64,000 nt of DNA from Desulfothermus sp964427155 (GCA_964427155.1 CAYRSC010000005.1:11812-75811); one strand, 5' to 3'. Numbered from the stretch's first letter, positions 16,929 through 26,441 are shown. Program-made: numbers and translations. Notes: a model not told the origin generated them from the letters alone.

Positions 16929-18203
16929 TCATCTTAAGAAACCATGGGTGGTCTCCTCGTATTTCTCCTTTGCCTGGGTCTGCACCTCTCTTCGTATCTC
17001 ATTTAATTCATCAATATGAGAAATGGTCCTCTCCACAATGGAGCTATCCAGCATCCCTGCCTGGGACATCTCCTTTAGGACCTCAATACTCTGTTTTTTG
17101 TCCATTCCCTTTCTATATGGCCGATCTTCAGAAATGGCAGTATAGACATCTGCCACAGCCAGTATCCTGGAGCCCAGGATAAGGGAATCCTCTTTTAAGC
17201 CAAAGGGATAGCCTGATCCATCAATGCGTTCATGGTGAAAAGAGGCCCAGTAGTTAACTATCCTGAGTCCCTTTAATTTTTCAAGGATCCTAAAGGAATA
17301 ATAGGCGTGACTCTTCATAATTGCCCATTCAGAAGGGTCTAATCTCCCAGGTTTCTCTAAGATCTCACTGGGCACCGCCAGCTTTCCAATGTCATGGAGG
17401 AATCCTGATAGCTTCATAAGGGAGAGCTCCAGAGGTGAAAACTCATAAAACTCAGCAAGCTTGGTCCCAACAGAGCTCACCCCAACAGAATGCACTGCTG
17501 TAAAGGTACTCCTGTAGTCAATCACACGACTAAACACATCTCCAAATACCAGCATCTCCTTGAGAGAGAGGGTGGTGGTTGGGAGTATCTCCTTTACCAG
17601 GGACTCCAGATCTCCATATTCTATATCCAGCCAGAATCCCAGCCTGGAGGAGAGGGACTTAAAGACCTCCACCAACTCTGGCATAAAGGTCTTACCTGCC
17701 TCCTTTTCTATGGCCTCCACAATCTCCTTTTCTTCGTTAATTCCAAACTGAAAGGCAAGTCTGCGGAGAGAGACCTCTATCCTGTCGGCCAGATGGAGTA
17801 TATAGCTTCCCAAGGGGATCTCATGTTCCATGGAAGGGGTATAGGGGTGGCTCTCCCATCTTACATGATGATAACGGATCATCCGGGCCACATAGTGAAA
17901 CTTGGGGATATCTTTAAGGAGGATATATCCCACCTCTGCATGCCTGTTTATATCTGCAAGATGGGGGTAGAATTCCAGAGAGGCAATCTTTTCATGGAGG
18001 GAAAAGATCCCTATATCATGAAAACACGCAGCTAGGGATATCTGAGCCACATCTTCATGGGTGAGACCATATTCCTTGGCAAGGGCCGCGGCAATGATTG
18101 CAACCCGTAGATGGTGATTCCTCGCAGAAGGGTCCACAAAATCTACTACTTGAGAAAAGGACCCCACTATGGAAGACATCTGCACACCAGTAGAAAAAAA
18201 CAT
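16929..18203 (-). CDS. Tandem HD / HD-GYP domain protein, probable c-di-GMP phosphodiesterase
   Basis: The protein (424 residues from ATG 18203, chosen for the GAGGTG just upstream) has two HD domains. The first has FHDIG and RYHHVRW but no GYP. The second is a full HD-GYP: LHDIGKLAVP, the helix EWAIMKSHAYYSFRILE, HHERIDGSGYP, and ILAVADVYTAISEDRPYR. HD-GYP domains hydrolyse cyclic di-GMP, so a soluble second-messenger phosphodiesterase is likely, with the N-terminal HD domain possibly regulatory. There is no sensor or receiver domain and no membrane segment. It stands alone between the tetR promoter and plsC. Confidence 0.88.
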   Translation of the reverse strand: MFFSTGVQMSSIVGSFSQVVDFVDPSARNHHLRVAIIAAALAKEYGLTHEDVAQISLAACFHDIGIFSLHEKIASLEFYPHLADINRHAEVGYILLKDIPKFHYVARMIRYHHVRWESHPYTPSMEHEIPLGSYILHLADRIEVSLRRLAFQFGINEEKEIVEAIEKEAGKTFMPELVEVFKSLSSRLGFWLDIEYGDLESLVKEILPTTTLSLKEMLVFGDVFSRVIDYRSTFTAVHSVGVSSVGTKLAEFYEFSPLELSLMKLSGFLHDIGKLAVPSEILEKPGRLDPSEWAIMKSHAYYSFRILEKLKGLRIVNYWASFHHERIDGSGYPFGLKEDSLILGSRILAVADVYTAISEDRPYRKGMDKKQSIEVLKEMSQAGMLDSSIVERTISHIDELNEIRREVQTQAKEKYEETTHGFLR

Positions 18204-18353
18204 CTCCACCTCTCTCTTCTTATAGGTTAAATAGGGACACAACTCTACCCACTCATCATGTAATCTTATCCCTTTTATTTACCTATAACCCAGTTTTAGG
18301 CAAGTAAAATTTATTCCTCCTGGCTGAATAGGAGGTATATAATTGCATGTATC

Positions 18354-18382
18354 TTGATTATAGACACCCCTGCTGATATAGA
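18354..18382 (+). promoter_or_regulatory. Putative sigma-70 promoter of plsC
   Basis: TTGATT (18354-18359), a 17-base spacer and TATAGA (18377-18382) lie 40 bases before the plsC start. Spacing and both hexamers are good. Confidence 0.55.
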
Positions 18383-18422
18383 TAACACACAAACCACACA
18401 TCCTTTAAGGAAGGAGGTATAA

Positions 18423-19160
18423 ATGAAGAAAGAGACAAGAGACAGGATCATCGCCTTTTTCATCCTAATATTTATAGCCATAACATGTGCCATATTTTTT
18501 ATTTTTGCCCTCCTCATATGGCTTGTTACCTATCCCTTTGATAGAAATAAAAAGATCCTTCATCTCTACACCTGTTTCTGGGGAGCATTTTATCTGTGGG
18601 CCTTACCCATTTGGAAGGCAAGGGTCATAGGCAGGGAAAAGATTGACCCCAGAAAGACCTATGTAATTGTCTGTAATCATCAATCACAACTGGACATCCT
18701 CATGGCATTCAGACTCTTTTGTCATTTCAAGTGGATCTCCAAGGCAGAGGTATTTCGCCTCCCCTTTGTGGGATGGAACATGAGGATGAACCAATACATC
18801 AGTTTGAAGCGAGGAGATAAAAAGAGTATTGCCCAGATGTTTAAAAAATGTGAAGAGGCAATCAAAAAAGGTAACTCCATATTTATCTTTCCCGAGGGCA
18901 CCCGCTCCCCTGACGGAAAGCTCCAAAAATTCAAACCAGGGGCCTTTGTGCTGGCAAAAAAGATGAAAGTGCCCATCCTGCCAGTGGTAATAAATGGGAC
19001 CAGAAAGGCCCTCCCAAAATATAGCCTCAAATTTCATGGGATTCATGAGTTTACCATAGAGGTGCTGGATGAGATACCCTATGAGAGATTCAAGGACATG
19101 GAGCCCGAAGATATTGCCCGCATGGTAAGAGGGCTCATGCTCCCCCACATAAAAGAATAA
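18423..19160 (+). CDS. plsC: 1-acyl-sn-glycerol-3-phosphate acyltransferase
   Basis: This 245-residue enzyme transfers an acyl chain to lysophosphatidic acid in phospholipid synthesis at the inner membrane. An N-terminal membrane segment (about 9-36) is followed by the catalytic NHxxxxD motif (Asn85-His86...Asp91), then RGDKKS near 130, and FPEGTRS (156-162), which binds the glycerol phosphate. Length is typical. A strong ribosome-binding site (AAGGAGG) precedes ATG 18423. It is monocistronic and converges with the protease pair downstream. Confidence 0.93.
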   Translation: MKKETRDRIIAFFILIFIAITCAIFFIFALLIWLVTYPFDRNKKILHLYTCFWGAFYLWALPIWKARVIGREKIDPRKTYVIVCNHQSQLDILMAFRLFCHFKWISKAEVFRLPFVGWNMRMNQYISLKRGDKKSIAQMFKKCEEAIKKGNSIFIFPEGTRSPDGKLQKFKPGAFVLAKKMKVPILPVVINGTRKALPKYSLKFHGIHEFTIEVLDEIPYERFKDMEPEDIARMVRGLMLPHIKE

Positions 19161-19194
19161 AAAGGGGGGCATGAGCTAGTCCTCTTATGACCTA

Positions 19195-20010
19195 CTATGA
19201 CTTATGTCTGGGCACAGGCAAATATTCCACTGAAGGCATCCTCTTGACTGGCTGGGGATAAAGGCTCATTAACTGCATTACCTCCCTGGGGATATCCTTG
19301 GAGACATGAAGACCCAAGGAATGGGCCTCCTCATAGGTGATGGGATAGTCATGGGTCCATGTCCCTGTGGATAGTAGATGGGCAAGTTCCCTTGCCTTCT
19401 TCTCCTCATACTTTCCCTCAAGGAGCTCATACACCGCCTCTTCTAGCTGGGAGATGGCCTTTTTTGCCACATCTGCCATAATAAGCGTCTTGTCCTCTAT
19501 CCTATTTATATCTTTCTCCTGGACCAGCTTTACAATGGATGCCGCAGGAAATTCTCCTAGCTGGGGATCAACTGGACCAAGTACTGCATTTTCACTCATC
19601 ACTATCTCATCTGCGGCAAGAGAGATAAGGGTTCCACCGCTCATGGCATAGTGAGGCACAAAGACCGTGACCTTGGCAGGGTGTTTTTTAAGGGCCCGTG
19701 CAATTTGAAGGGATGCCAGCACCAGTCCCCCCGGGGTATGCAAGATAAGGTCTATGGGCACATCCCTATCTGTGAGCTGAATGGCGCGAAGTATCTCCTC
19801 AGAGTCCTGGATATTTATAAACTTATACACAGGGAAGCCCAGAAAACTCATGGTTTCCTGCCGATGCACCAGAAGGATTACACGGGATCCCCTCTCTTTC
19901 TCTATCCTTGCAATGAGCCTCTGCCTCGCGGATTCAATCATCTTTTGCTTTAACACCGGCTGCAGGGCCGCAAGCATAAAAAAAAGCCAGAAAATTTCGT
20001 TAAATGTCAT
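19195..20010 (-). CDS. SDH-family ClpP-fold membrane serine protease
   Basis: The 271-residue protein has an N-terminal hydrophobic segment (about 7-20) and a ClpP/crotonase-type protease core: LILHTPGG at 88-95, the nucleophile-bearing YAMSGGTLIS with Ser124, then DEIVMSENAVLGPVDPQLG. This fits the SDH_sah (PF01972-like) family of membrane-anchored serine proteases related to SppA and NfeD-type enzymes. It is 15 bases downstream of a rhomboid protease gene on the same strand, so the two probably form a membrane proteolysis operon. Substrates are unknown. Confidence 0.85.
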   Translation of the reverse strand: MTFNEIFWLFFMLAALQPVLKQKMIESARQRLIARIEKERGSRVILLVHRQETMSFLGFPVYKFINIQDSEEILRAIQLTDRDVPIDLILHTPGGLVLASLQIARALKKHPAKVTVFVPHYAMSGGTLISLAADEIVMSENAVLGPVDPQLGEFPAASIVKLVQEKDINRIEDKTLIMADVAKKAISQLEEAVYELLEGKYEEKKARELAHLLSTGTWTHDYPITYEEAHSLGLHVSKDIPREVMQLMSLYPQPVKRMPSVEYLPVPRHKS

Positions 20011-20025
20011 AACTCCTCCTTCACC

Positions 20026-20751
20026 TTATAGAAATCTAAAATATACCTCATCCGGGTAATAGACCCGATAGTCCTGCTGTTTTTTCTTAAAAAACGCATG
20101 GGTGGCCATGCCAAATACAAAACCTCCTATATGGGCCCACCAGGCCACTCCCCCTGCCTGCTGACCTGCAAAAATAGAAAAAGTACCTGCTATGAGTTGC
20201 GATAAAAACCAGAACCCCAGAAATATCACTGCTGGTATCTCTATAAAATAAGGAATAAAAAACAGGGGAATAAGCGTAATTATCCTGGAATGGGGAAACA
20301 GGATTATGTATGCACCCATCACCCCTGCAATGGCTCCTGAGGCCCCTACTGCAGGAACAGTGGAATTTAGATTAAAGACAAAGTGGGTAATGCTCGCCGC
20401 TATCCCACAGAGAAGATAAAAGATGAGATATCTGAAATGTCCCATCCTGTCCTCTACATTGTCCCCAAATATCCACAGGGCCCACATATTTACCAGGAGA
20501 TGAAACCAGCTTGCATGCAGAAACATATTGGTAAAAAAGGGCCAATAGTTATCAAAGTGAAGTCCCATAATGTACGCCCATGCAGGATGGGTGTATCTTG
20601 CGGGGACAAGTCCAAATACATAGAAGACCCATTCCAACATGTGTCTGGGCAGAGACACCTCTATAAGAAAGACAAACACATTGATGGCAATTAAGAGATA
20701 ATTTACAAAAGGGGTCTCTCTACGAGGTATAACGTCCTTTATTGGTATCAT
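20026..20751 (-). CDS. Rhomboid-family intramembrane serine protease
   Basis: The 241-residue protein has at least six hydrophobic helices. Rhomboid signatures are HASWFHLLVNMWALWIFG (His79, Asn88), the catalytic GASGAIAG with Ser138, and WWAHIGGFVFG with catalytic His207. It cleaves membrane-spanning segments of unknown substrates. It lies first in a two-gene operon with a ClpP-fold membrane protease. The ribosome-binding site is weak. Confidence 0.93.
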   Translation of the reverse strand: MIPIKDVIPRRETPFVNYLLIAINVFVFLIEVSLPRHMLEWVFYVFGLVPARYTHPAWAYIMGLHFDNYWPFFTNMFLHASWFHLLVNMWALWIFGDNVEDRMGHFRYLIFYLLCGIAASITHFVFNLNSTVPAVGASGAIAGVMGAYIILFPHSRIITLIPLFFIPYFIEIPAVIFLGFWFLSQLIAGTFSIFAGQQAGGVAWWAHIGGFVFGMATHAFFKKKQQDYRVYYPDEVYFRFL

Positions 20752-20830
20752 TTAACTCTACCTCTCCTTTTTCAGATTCTTAGAGAAATATGGGGACGAA
20801 TCTTACTTTGTCAAGACATATAAAATGGAC

Positions 20831-20861
20831 ATAAAAAAAGGCGGAAAAAAATTTCCGCCTT
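20831..20861 (-). terminator. Rho-independent terminator of the RRM gene
   Basis: The 10-bp stem AAGGCGGAAA/TTTCCGCCTT (20838-20861) is followed on the minus strand by a TTTTTTTAT tract, directly after the RRM-protein gene. Confidence 0.85.
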
Positions 20862-20888
20862 ATCTTTCATCTCACCTCAAAAAAATGG

Positions 20889-21134
20889 CTATCTTCTGGA
20901 GCGGGCCTCATTTACCCTCAGGCGTCTTCCTCCAAACTCCATTCCATTTAGACCTTCAATGGCCCTCTCCGCGGCCTCAGAACTCATCTCTACAAAACCA
21001 AAGCCACGAGAACGTCCAGTGTGATGGTCTCTTATGAGATTAAAGGACTCTATTGGCCCATACTCTTTAAACAACTCCTTCACCTCTCTCTCATCTGCCT
21101 CATAAGGCAAATTTCCCACATACAAATTCTTCAT
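20889..21134 (-). CDS. RRM-domain RNA-binding protein
   Basis: This 81-residue protein is a single RNA recognition motif. RNP2 is LYVGNLPY (4-11) and RNP1 is RGFGFVEM (44-51), followed by a short Arg-rich tail. The length and layout match the bacterial single-RRM proteins found in many Desulfobacterota and cyanobacteria, often linked to cold or stress response. A good ribosome-binding site (AGGAG) precedes the ATG, and the gene is monocistronic with its own terminator. Confidence 0.95.
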   Translation of the reverse strand: MKNLYVGNLPYEADEREVKELFKEYGPIESFNLIRDHHTGRSRGFGFVEMSSEAAERAIEGLNGMEFGGRRLRVNEARSRR

Positions 21135-21307
21135 AAAAAACTCCTAAAAATTAAAATCACGGGTGTGCACAACCGCAAGGGTACTGTGGTCCTTTATGAA
21201 AAGGATGTCAAGAGATTTTTGGGGAAAGAAGGTTTTTTTCTTGAAAATCAACCTACTCCTCTGATATAAATCACTTCCACAACACAACGTGGATAAGACA
21301 CCTCTGG

Positions 21308-23809
21308 ATGAAGATATTAAATCCCATCACCACCCTCCTGGAAAAACGATTCTATGACTATTACAAGATAAAGATCATTATTATCACCCTTTCTCTCCTC
21401 TCTTTTGTCTTTGCAGTAGTTGGAGGGGGAATATATTATTTTAAGGTAAAACACTCCCTCTTAAAAGAGGCCCGCCAGAGATGTGTGGCAGTTTTAAATA
21501 CTGTAAACAAAAATTTCTCCCTCTTTCTCACCCAGTATGAGCTTGCAGTAAAGGCCCTTTCGCGCCTCAAGGAGATAAGGGCCTGTATAAAGGAGCCCTC
21601 CCCTATATCCCTAAGACATGCCAATTATGTCCTAGATGTGTTTTCCAACTCCTTCAAAGTAGAGGCATGTTACCTTATGGACAGACATGGAATAACCATA
21701 GCATCCAGCAACAGGGATTCAAAAAATACCTTTGTGGGTAAGAATTTCTCCTTTCGTCCCTACTTCCAAAAGGCCATGCAGGGCCATCCCTATATCTATC
21801 CTGCCCTGGGGACCACCTCCAAGAGGAGGGGGGTTTATTTCAGCTATCCCGTATATATAAAGGGAAAGGACTCCCCTGAAGGGGTTGCGGTGATAAAGGC
21901 ATCTATAGAATATCTGGAATCCAGATTTCTCTCTCGTTTTCCCGGGATCTTTTTCTTTGTGGACCCCAACGGCATAATATTTATCTCCAACAAGAAGGAG
22001 TGGCTTTTCTATACCATAGTCCCCCTGGACCCTCATACCATAGAAAGGGTAAGGAGGTCCAAACAAATGGGCAATGGACCCTGGCTATACAGTGGCTTCA
22101 AGTTCTCAGGGAATATGGCCCAGGACCCTTTGGGGAAAAGGTACCTGGTATTTGAAAGCAAGATGAGATTGTTTCCTGGATGGAAACTCTTATATCTGCT
22201 GGATGAGAGGTATATTTTTAAAAACTTGCACCGCCCCATCCTGGAGATAGGGGGACCTGTAATCATAGGGCTGATGTTTCTGGTGGGAATCCTGGTATAT
22301 TTTCTCTCCCAGATAGCCCAAAGAGAATTAAAGAACAGGGAAAAGATAGAGCAAAAACTGAGGAAGAGTGAGGAAAAATATCGTTCCATCTACCATAACA
22401 CCCCTGCAATGCTCCACTCCATTGACCGAGATTACAGGTTGCTAAGGGTAAGTGATTATTGGCTGGAGGCCACAGGATATGAACGAGAAGAGGTTATAGG
22501 GAAGAGGCTTACCGAGTTTTTTACACCTGAATCCAGGAAAAGGGCAGAGGAATTTGTCCTCCCATATTTTTTCAAAAAGGGACACACCAAAAATATCCAC
22601 TATCAGTTTATAAAAAAGAATGGAGAAATAATGGACATCCTTCTCTCCTGTTATGGGGTGAGGGACGCCTCAGGAGAGGTAGTGGAGACCCTTGCCATCT
22701 CCGTGGACATGACAGAAAGGCTCAGAGAGCAACAGGAACTAAAAGAGGCAAAAAAGGAACTCAGCCGCTATTCCAGGGAGCTGGAAAGGCTGGTGAAACA
22801 ACGCTCCAGAGAGATAGATGCCATCCTCAGATACACCCCCTCTATTATCTATCTAAAAAACAAGGACCTTAAATACCGACTTGTAAATCCTGGTTTTGAA
22901 AGGTTATTTGGGGTTTCAAATCAAGGAGTGAGAGGAAAAAAGGACCATGAGGTGCTTCCCTGTGAGATTGCACGACAATTTCAAGAAAATGACTATAGGG
23001 TCTTAAAAAACAGGTCCCCTTCTCAGATAAAGGAGGTCATTTCCCTAGGGGGAAAGGATTATGTCCTCCTATCAATAAAGTTTCCCATATACAATGAAAA
23101 CGGGGAGTTAGAAGGGATTGGGGGCATATCCACAGACATTACAGAACTGGAAGAGGCCCAGAAAAAATTAAAGGAACTCTCCAGAAACATAATCAAAAAC
23201 CAGGAAAGGGAGAGGGCTCGCATAGCCAAGGAACTCCACGACGAACTGGGACAGATCCTCACTGTCCTCAATATGGATGCCTCCTGGGTTGAGCGAAGGT
23301 TAAGAGATGTGGATCCAAAGGGGGCCAGACGAATCCAGTCCATGAAACAACTCATTGACAGGACCATTGATGAGGTAAGGACCTTGGCCTTTCAACTGAG
23401 ACCTGGCACCTTGGACCACCTTGGACTCATAGAGGCCCTGGAGTCCCTAATCGCAGACTTTGAAAAAAGGACACACATCCTCTATACCCTCCACAAATCC
23501 CCAATCCCCCCTATAGATGACACCACTGCCACGGCCCTTTACCGCATCGTCCAAGAGGCCATAACCAATGCAATAAGACATGCATCTGCCCAGCATATAG
23601 ACATCTGGGTCTGTTATAATGGGACTCATCTGGAAGTAAGGATAAAGGACGATGGAATGGGTTTCCCTGTTAACCATATACTCTCTTCCTGTGGAGGCTT
23701 TGGTATAGCTGGTATGCAGGAAAGGGCAGAGCTTATTGGAGCACAAATAAAGATAAGCTCCTGTCCTGGAAAGGGCACAGAGGTAATATGTAGTATAGCC
23801 CTAAAATGA
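21308..23809 (+). CDS. Cache-PAS-PAS sensor histidine kinase (NarX-like HisKA_3)
   Basis: The 833-residue kinase has a transmembrane helix (about 24-47), a large periplasmic double-Cache-like sensor (about 50-310), a second helix (about 318-338), two PAS domains (about 353-475 and 510-625) separated by a coiled coil, a HisKA_3 dimerisation segment with phospho-acceptor His644 (AKELHDELGQ), and an HATPase domain (DDGMGFP, then GGFGIAGMQERA). It precedes a NarL-type regulator by 18 bases and a TRAP/malic-enzyme locus. It therefore probably senses an extracellular C4-dicarboxylate; the ligand is inferred from linkage only. No strong ribosome-binding site is seen at ATG 21308. Confidence 0.93.
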   Translation: MKILNPITTLLEKRFYDYYKIKIIIITLSLLSFVFAVVGGGIYYFKVKHSLLKEARQRCVAVLNTVNKNFSLFLTQYELAVKALSRLKEIRACIKEPSPISLRHANYVLDVFSNSFKVEACYLMDRHGITIASSNRDSKNTFVGKNFSFRPYFQKAMQGHPYIYPALGTTSKRRGVYFSYPVYIKGKDSPEGVAVIKASIEYLESRFLSRFPGIFFFVDPNGIIFISNKKEWLFYTIVPLDPHTIERVRRSKQMGNGPWLYSGFKFSGNMAQDPLGKRYLVFESKMRLFPGWKLLYLLDERYIFKNLHRPILEIGGPVIIGLMFLVGILVYFLSQIAQRELKNREKIEQKLRKSEEKYRSIYHNTPAMLHSIDRDYRLLRVSDYWLEATGYEREEVIGKRLTEFFTPESRKRAEEFVLPYFFKKGHTKNIHYQFIKKNGEIMDILLSCYGVRDASGEVVETLAISVDMTERLREQQELKEAKKELSRYSRELERLVKQRSREIDAILRYTPSIIYLKNKDLKYRLVNPGFERLFGVSNQGVRGKKDHEVLPCEIARQFQENDYRVLKNRSPSQIKEVISLGGKDYVLLSIKFPIYNENGELEGIGGISTDITELEEAQKKLKELSRNIIKNQERERARIAKELHDELGQILTVLNMDASWVERRLRDVDPKGARRIQSMKQLIDRTIDEVRTLAFQLRPGTLDHLGLIEALESLIADFEKRTHILYTLHKSPIPPIDDTTATALYRIVQEAITNAIRHASAQHIDIWVCYNGTHLEVRIKDDGMGFPVNHILSSCGGFGIAGMQERAELIGAQIKISSCPGKGTEVICSIALK

Positions 23810-23827
23810 CGTTGAAGGGGTATCTCC

Positions 23828-24463
23828 ATGAAGAAGATTAAGATACTTCTGGCAGATGACCATTTTATTGTCCTGGAAGGACTTAAAAGGATAATAGAAG
23901 AGTGCGAGGATATGGAGGTGATAGCCACTGCCCTGGATGGTCGTGATGCAGTGAGGCTTGCAATTGAAAAAAGACCCCACGTGGCAGTGGTGGACATCTC
24001 CATGCCCATATATGACGGCCTGGAGGTAATAGCCCTCCTCCAGCAACACCTACCTTCTATGCCCATCCTTATCCTCACCATGCACGAGGAAGAACAGTAT
24101 ATCTTCAGGGCCATTGAGGCAGGGGCAATGGGATATATAACCAAAAAGGCAGTGGCGGATCAGCTGGTTACCGCCATCAGAAGGGTATATCAAGGTAAGA
24201 GATATCTTCCAGAGGATGTGGCAGAGATAATTGCCCTCAAGATTGCCAGGGGTAGGGGCAATTCTCCGCTGGACCTATTATCCACCCGTGAACTCCAGGT
24301 GTTAAAGAGGATAGCCCAGGGACAAACCAACCGAGAGATCGCACGAGACTATAATCTGAGTGTAAAGACCATTGATACATATCGTCAACGGATATTGAGG
24401 AAACTAAATCTCAGAAACAATGCAGACATATCCCGCTTTGCCATCACCCACAAACTCATATAA
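23828..24463 (+). CDS. NarL/LuxR-type response regulator
   Basis: The 211-residue protein has a receiver domain (Asp10-Asp11, phosphoacceptor Asp56 in VVDISMP, then LTMHEEE and TKKA) and a C-terminal LuxR helix-turn-helix (about 147-205: LSTRELQVLKRIAQGQTNREIA, then NLSVKTIDTYRQRILRKL). It is the partner of the upstream HisKA_3 kinase. Its likely target is the TRAP transporter operon that begins 125 bases downstream; a perfect inverted repeat lies in that gap. Confidence 0.95.
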   Translation: MKKIKILLADDHFIVLEGLKRIIEECEDMEVIATALDGRDAVRLAIEKRPHVAVVDISMPIYDGLEVIALLQQHLPSMPILILTMHEEEQYIFRAIEAGAMGYITKKAVADQLVTAIRRVYQGKRYLPEDVAEIIALKIARGRGNSPLDLLSTRELQVLKRIAQGQTNREIARDYNLSVKTIDTYRQRILRKLNLRNNADISRFAITHKLI

Positions 24464-24477
24464 GGCTCCCCCTCTTT

Positions 24478-24496
24478 TGTAAGAATTTTTCTTACA
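24478..24496. promoter_or_regulatory. Inverted repeat upstream of TRAP operon 1
   Basis: TGTAAGAA-TTT-TTCTTACA is a perfect 8-bp palindrome starting 15 bases after the regulator stop and about 90 bases before dctQ. It could be the binding site of the adjacent NarL-type regulator. The AT-rich stem and the absence of a U tract argue against a terminator. Confidence 0.45.
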
Positions 24497-24587
24497 CCAC
24501 AATCCCAAATATTCCACTTTCCTCATCCACTCTCCCCCTCTATAACCTGAGGGTAAGTTTTCCATATTAACTCTCAGGAGAAAAACC

Positions 24588-25121
24588 ATGTTTAAACAGC
24601 TGGACAGAGGTGTAACCTTCTTCAGTGTCACGGTTATGACCATCTGCATGTCTGTGGCCACTGTGGTGGCCTTTATAAATGTAGTGCTGAGATATCTATT
24701 TGGCACCTCCCTCCCGTGGGCAGGGGCCCTAACCTCCTATCTATTTATATGGTCTGCACTCTTTGGAGCGGCATATGGGTTTAGGACAGGAATGCACATA
24801 GGGGTCACCTTTATCATCCAGAGTTTAAGACCCAGACTGGCAAAGACCCTTTTGATAGTAAATTTGATAATAATCCTGGGATTTCTGGTATGTTTTACCA
24901 AATGGGGGATTGATTTCATAAGGTTTAGCATCAACCTGAAACAGATAGATATAGATCTACGCGTCCCCTTCTGGATCATCTATCTCTGTGTGCCTCTATC
25001 TCTCCTCATCTCCACCTATCAGGTGCTCCTCAAGCTCATAACCACCATCAGGACTCCGGTGGATGAGTTTGATTATGACCGCATAATGAAAGAAGAAAGT
25101 CAAACACAAGGAGACGGATAA
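24588..25121 (+). CDS. dctQ: TRAP transporter small membrane subunit (DctQ), set 1
   Basis: This 177-residue protein has four predicted membrane helices (about 15-37, 48-70, 87-108 and 127-149), the DctQ layout. RYLFGTSLPWAGALTSYLF near 36-54 is a typical DctQ signature. Its stop overlaps the dctM start by one base (TAATG). Together with DctM and DctP it forms a Na+-driven organic acid importer. The ribosome-binding site AGGAG lies in the 3' arm of a 6-bp inverted repeat (CCTGAG...CTCAGG, 24546-24578) that could partly occlude it. Confidence 0.93.
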   Translation: MFKQLDRGVTFFSVTVMTICMSVATVVAFINVVLRYLFGTSLPWAGALTSYLFIWSALFGAAYGFRTGMHIGVTFIIQSLRPRLAKTLLIVNLIIILGFLVCFTKWGIDFIRFSINLKQIDIDLRVPFWIIYLCVPLSLLISTYQVLLKLITTIRTPVDEFDYDRIMKEESQTQGDG

Positions 25122-26404
25122 TGGTAGCACTCACCCTCTTTGGACTACTTTTCCTTTTTCTGATAATGGGAATCCCCATTGCAGTGGCCCTGGGACTCTC
25201 CACCATCATCTCCCTTCTCACCTTTACCTATGACCCTCCCATGCTGGTGGCCCAAAAGCTATTTGGTGCCCTGGACAAATATGCCCTTATGGCAATCCCC
25301 CTATTTGTCCTCATGGGGAACTTCCTCTCCCATGGTGGCACTGCCAAACGCATAATAAAGTTTGCAAGGTCCCTAGTGGGACATCTCCCAGGGGGACTGC
25401 CCATGTCCGCCATATTTGCCTGTGTAATCTTTGCCGCGGTAAGTGGTTCTTCTCCTGCTACAGTGGCGGCCATTGGCTCCCTCATGATGGGCGCAATAAA
25501 GGAAGATGGTTATTCTGATTCCTTCTCAGTGGGCTCCATTGCCTGTGCGGGCTCCCTGGGGATCTTGATGCCCCCTTCCATTGTATTAATTATCTATGGG
25601 GTCACTGTTGACCAATCCATTGGAAAGCTATTTATGGCAGGGGTGATACCCGCCATATTCCTAGGTGGAATGCTGATGTTTGTTACCTATGTGGCGGCAA
25701 AGAGGAGTGGGAGGGAGAAGAAAAAACGAGCCTCTATGAAAGAGATATGGAAATCCTTCAAGGAGGCCATCTGGGGATTATTGGTGATCCTCATTGTGAT
25801 AGGTGGGATATATGGGGGCCTATTTACCCCCACAGAGGCGGCTGCTGTATCTGCGGTATATGCCTTTTTTGTATCCAAGTTTGTATATAAGGACCTCTCC
25901 TGGAAGGATATCCCTCAGGTAATAAAGTCTTCAGCCATTACAGCGGCCATGATAATGTTTATCATTGCCAATGCCATGATATTTGCCTATTTCCTCACCA
26001 TTGAACAGATCCCCCAGGCCCTTACCAACTGGATAATAGGCCTCAATCTCAATAAATATTACTTCCTGGTATTTGTAAATATCCTCCTCCTCCTTGGTGG
26101 AAACTTTATGGAACCCTCCAGCCTCATTATGATCCTGGCCCCTTTAATCTTTCCCATTGCAGTAAAGCTGGGGATAGATCCCATCCACCTTGGGGTAATT
26201 ATCACAGTAAACATGGAGATTGGAATGCTAACTCCACCGGTGGGCCTGAATCTATTTGTGGCAAGTGGAATCTCTGGACTCTCGCTCCAGGATACCATAA
26301 GGGCATCCATGCCCTGGTTTTTTGCTCTCTTGTTTGGACTAATCATAATCACCTATGTCCCACAGATCTCCCTGTTTTTGCCGAGATTGATCTACGGGGG
26401 ATAA
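25121..26404 (+). CDS. dctM: TRAP transporter large membrane subunit (DctM), set 1
   Basis: This 427-residue polytopic membrane protein is the transport subunit of the TRAP system. Family signatures include MAIPLFVLMGNFLSHGG near 55-71, AAVSGSSPATVAAIGS near 105, the LGILMPPSIVLIIYG segment near 147, TPTEAAAVSA near 235, and ITVNMEIGMLTPPVGLNLFV near 365. Length is standard. It is translationally coupled to dctQ and followed by dctP. Confidence 0.96.
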   Translation: MVALTLFGLLFLFLIMGIPIAVALGLSTIISLLTFTYDPPMLVAQKLFGALDKYALMAIPLFVLMGNFLSHGGTAKRIIKFARSLVGHLPGGLPMSAIFACVIFAAVSGSSPATVAAIGSLMMGAIKEDGYSDSFSVGSIACAGSLGILMPPSIVLIIYGVTVDQSIGKLFMAGVIPAIFLGGMLMFVTYVAAKRSGREKKKRASMKEIWKSFKEAIWGLLVILIVIGGIYGGLFTPTEAAAVSAVYAFFVSKFVYKDLSWKDIPQVIKSSAITAAMIMFIIANAMIFAYFLTIEQIPQALTNWIIGLNLNKYYFLVFVNILLLLGGNFMEPSSLIMILAPLIFPIAVKLGIDPIHLGVIITVNMEIGMLTPPVGLNLFVASGISGLSLQDTIRASMPWFFALLFGLIIITYVPQISLFLPRLIYGG

Positions 26405-26441
26405 CCTATAAAAATAAACTCATAAAAAAGGAGGGCTTGAC

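Noticed and set aside
16929..18203. Possibility that the HD/HD-GYP gene belongs to the fatty-acid regulon
   Set aside because: It lies upstream of the tetR promoter, is transcribed toward it and no FadR-type palindrome was seen at its own start.
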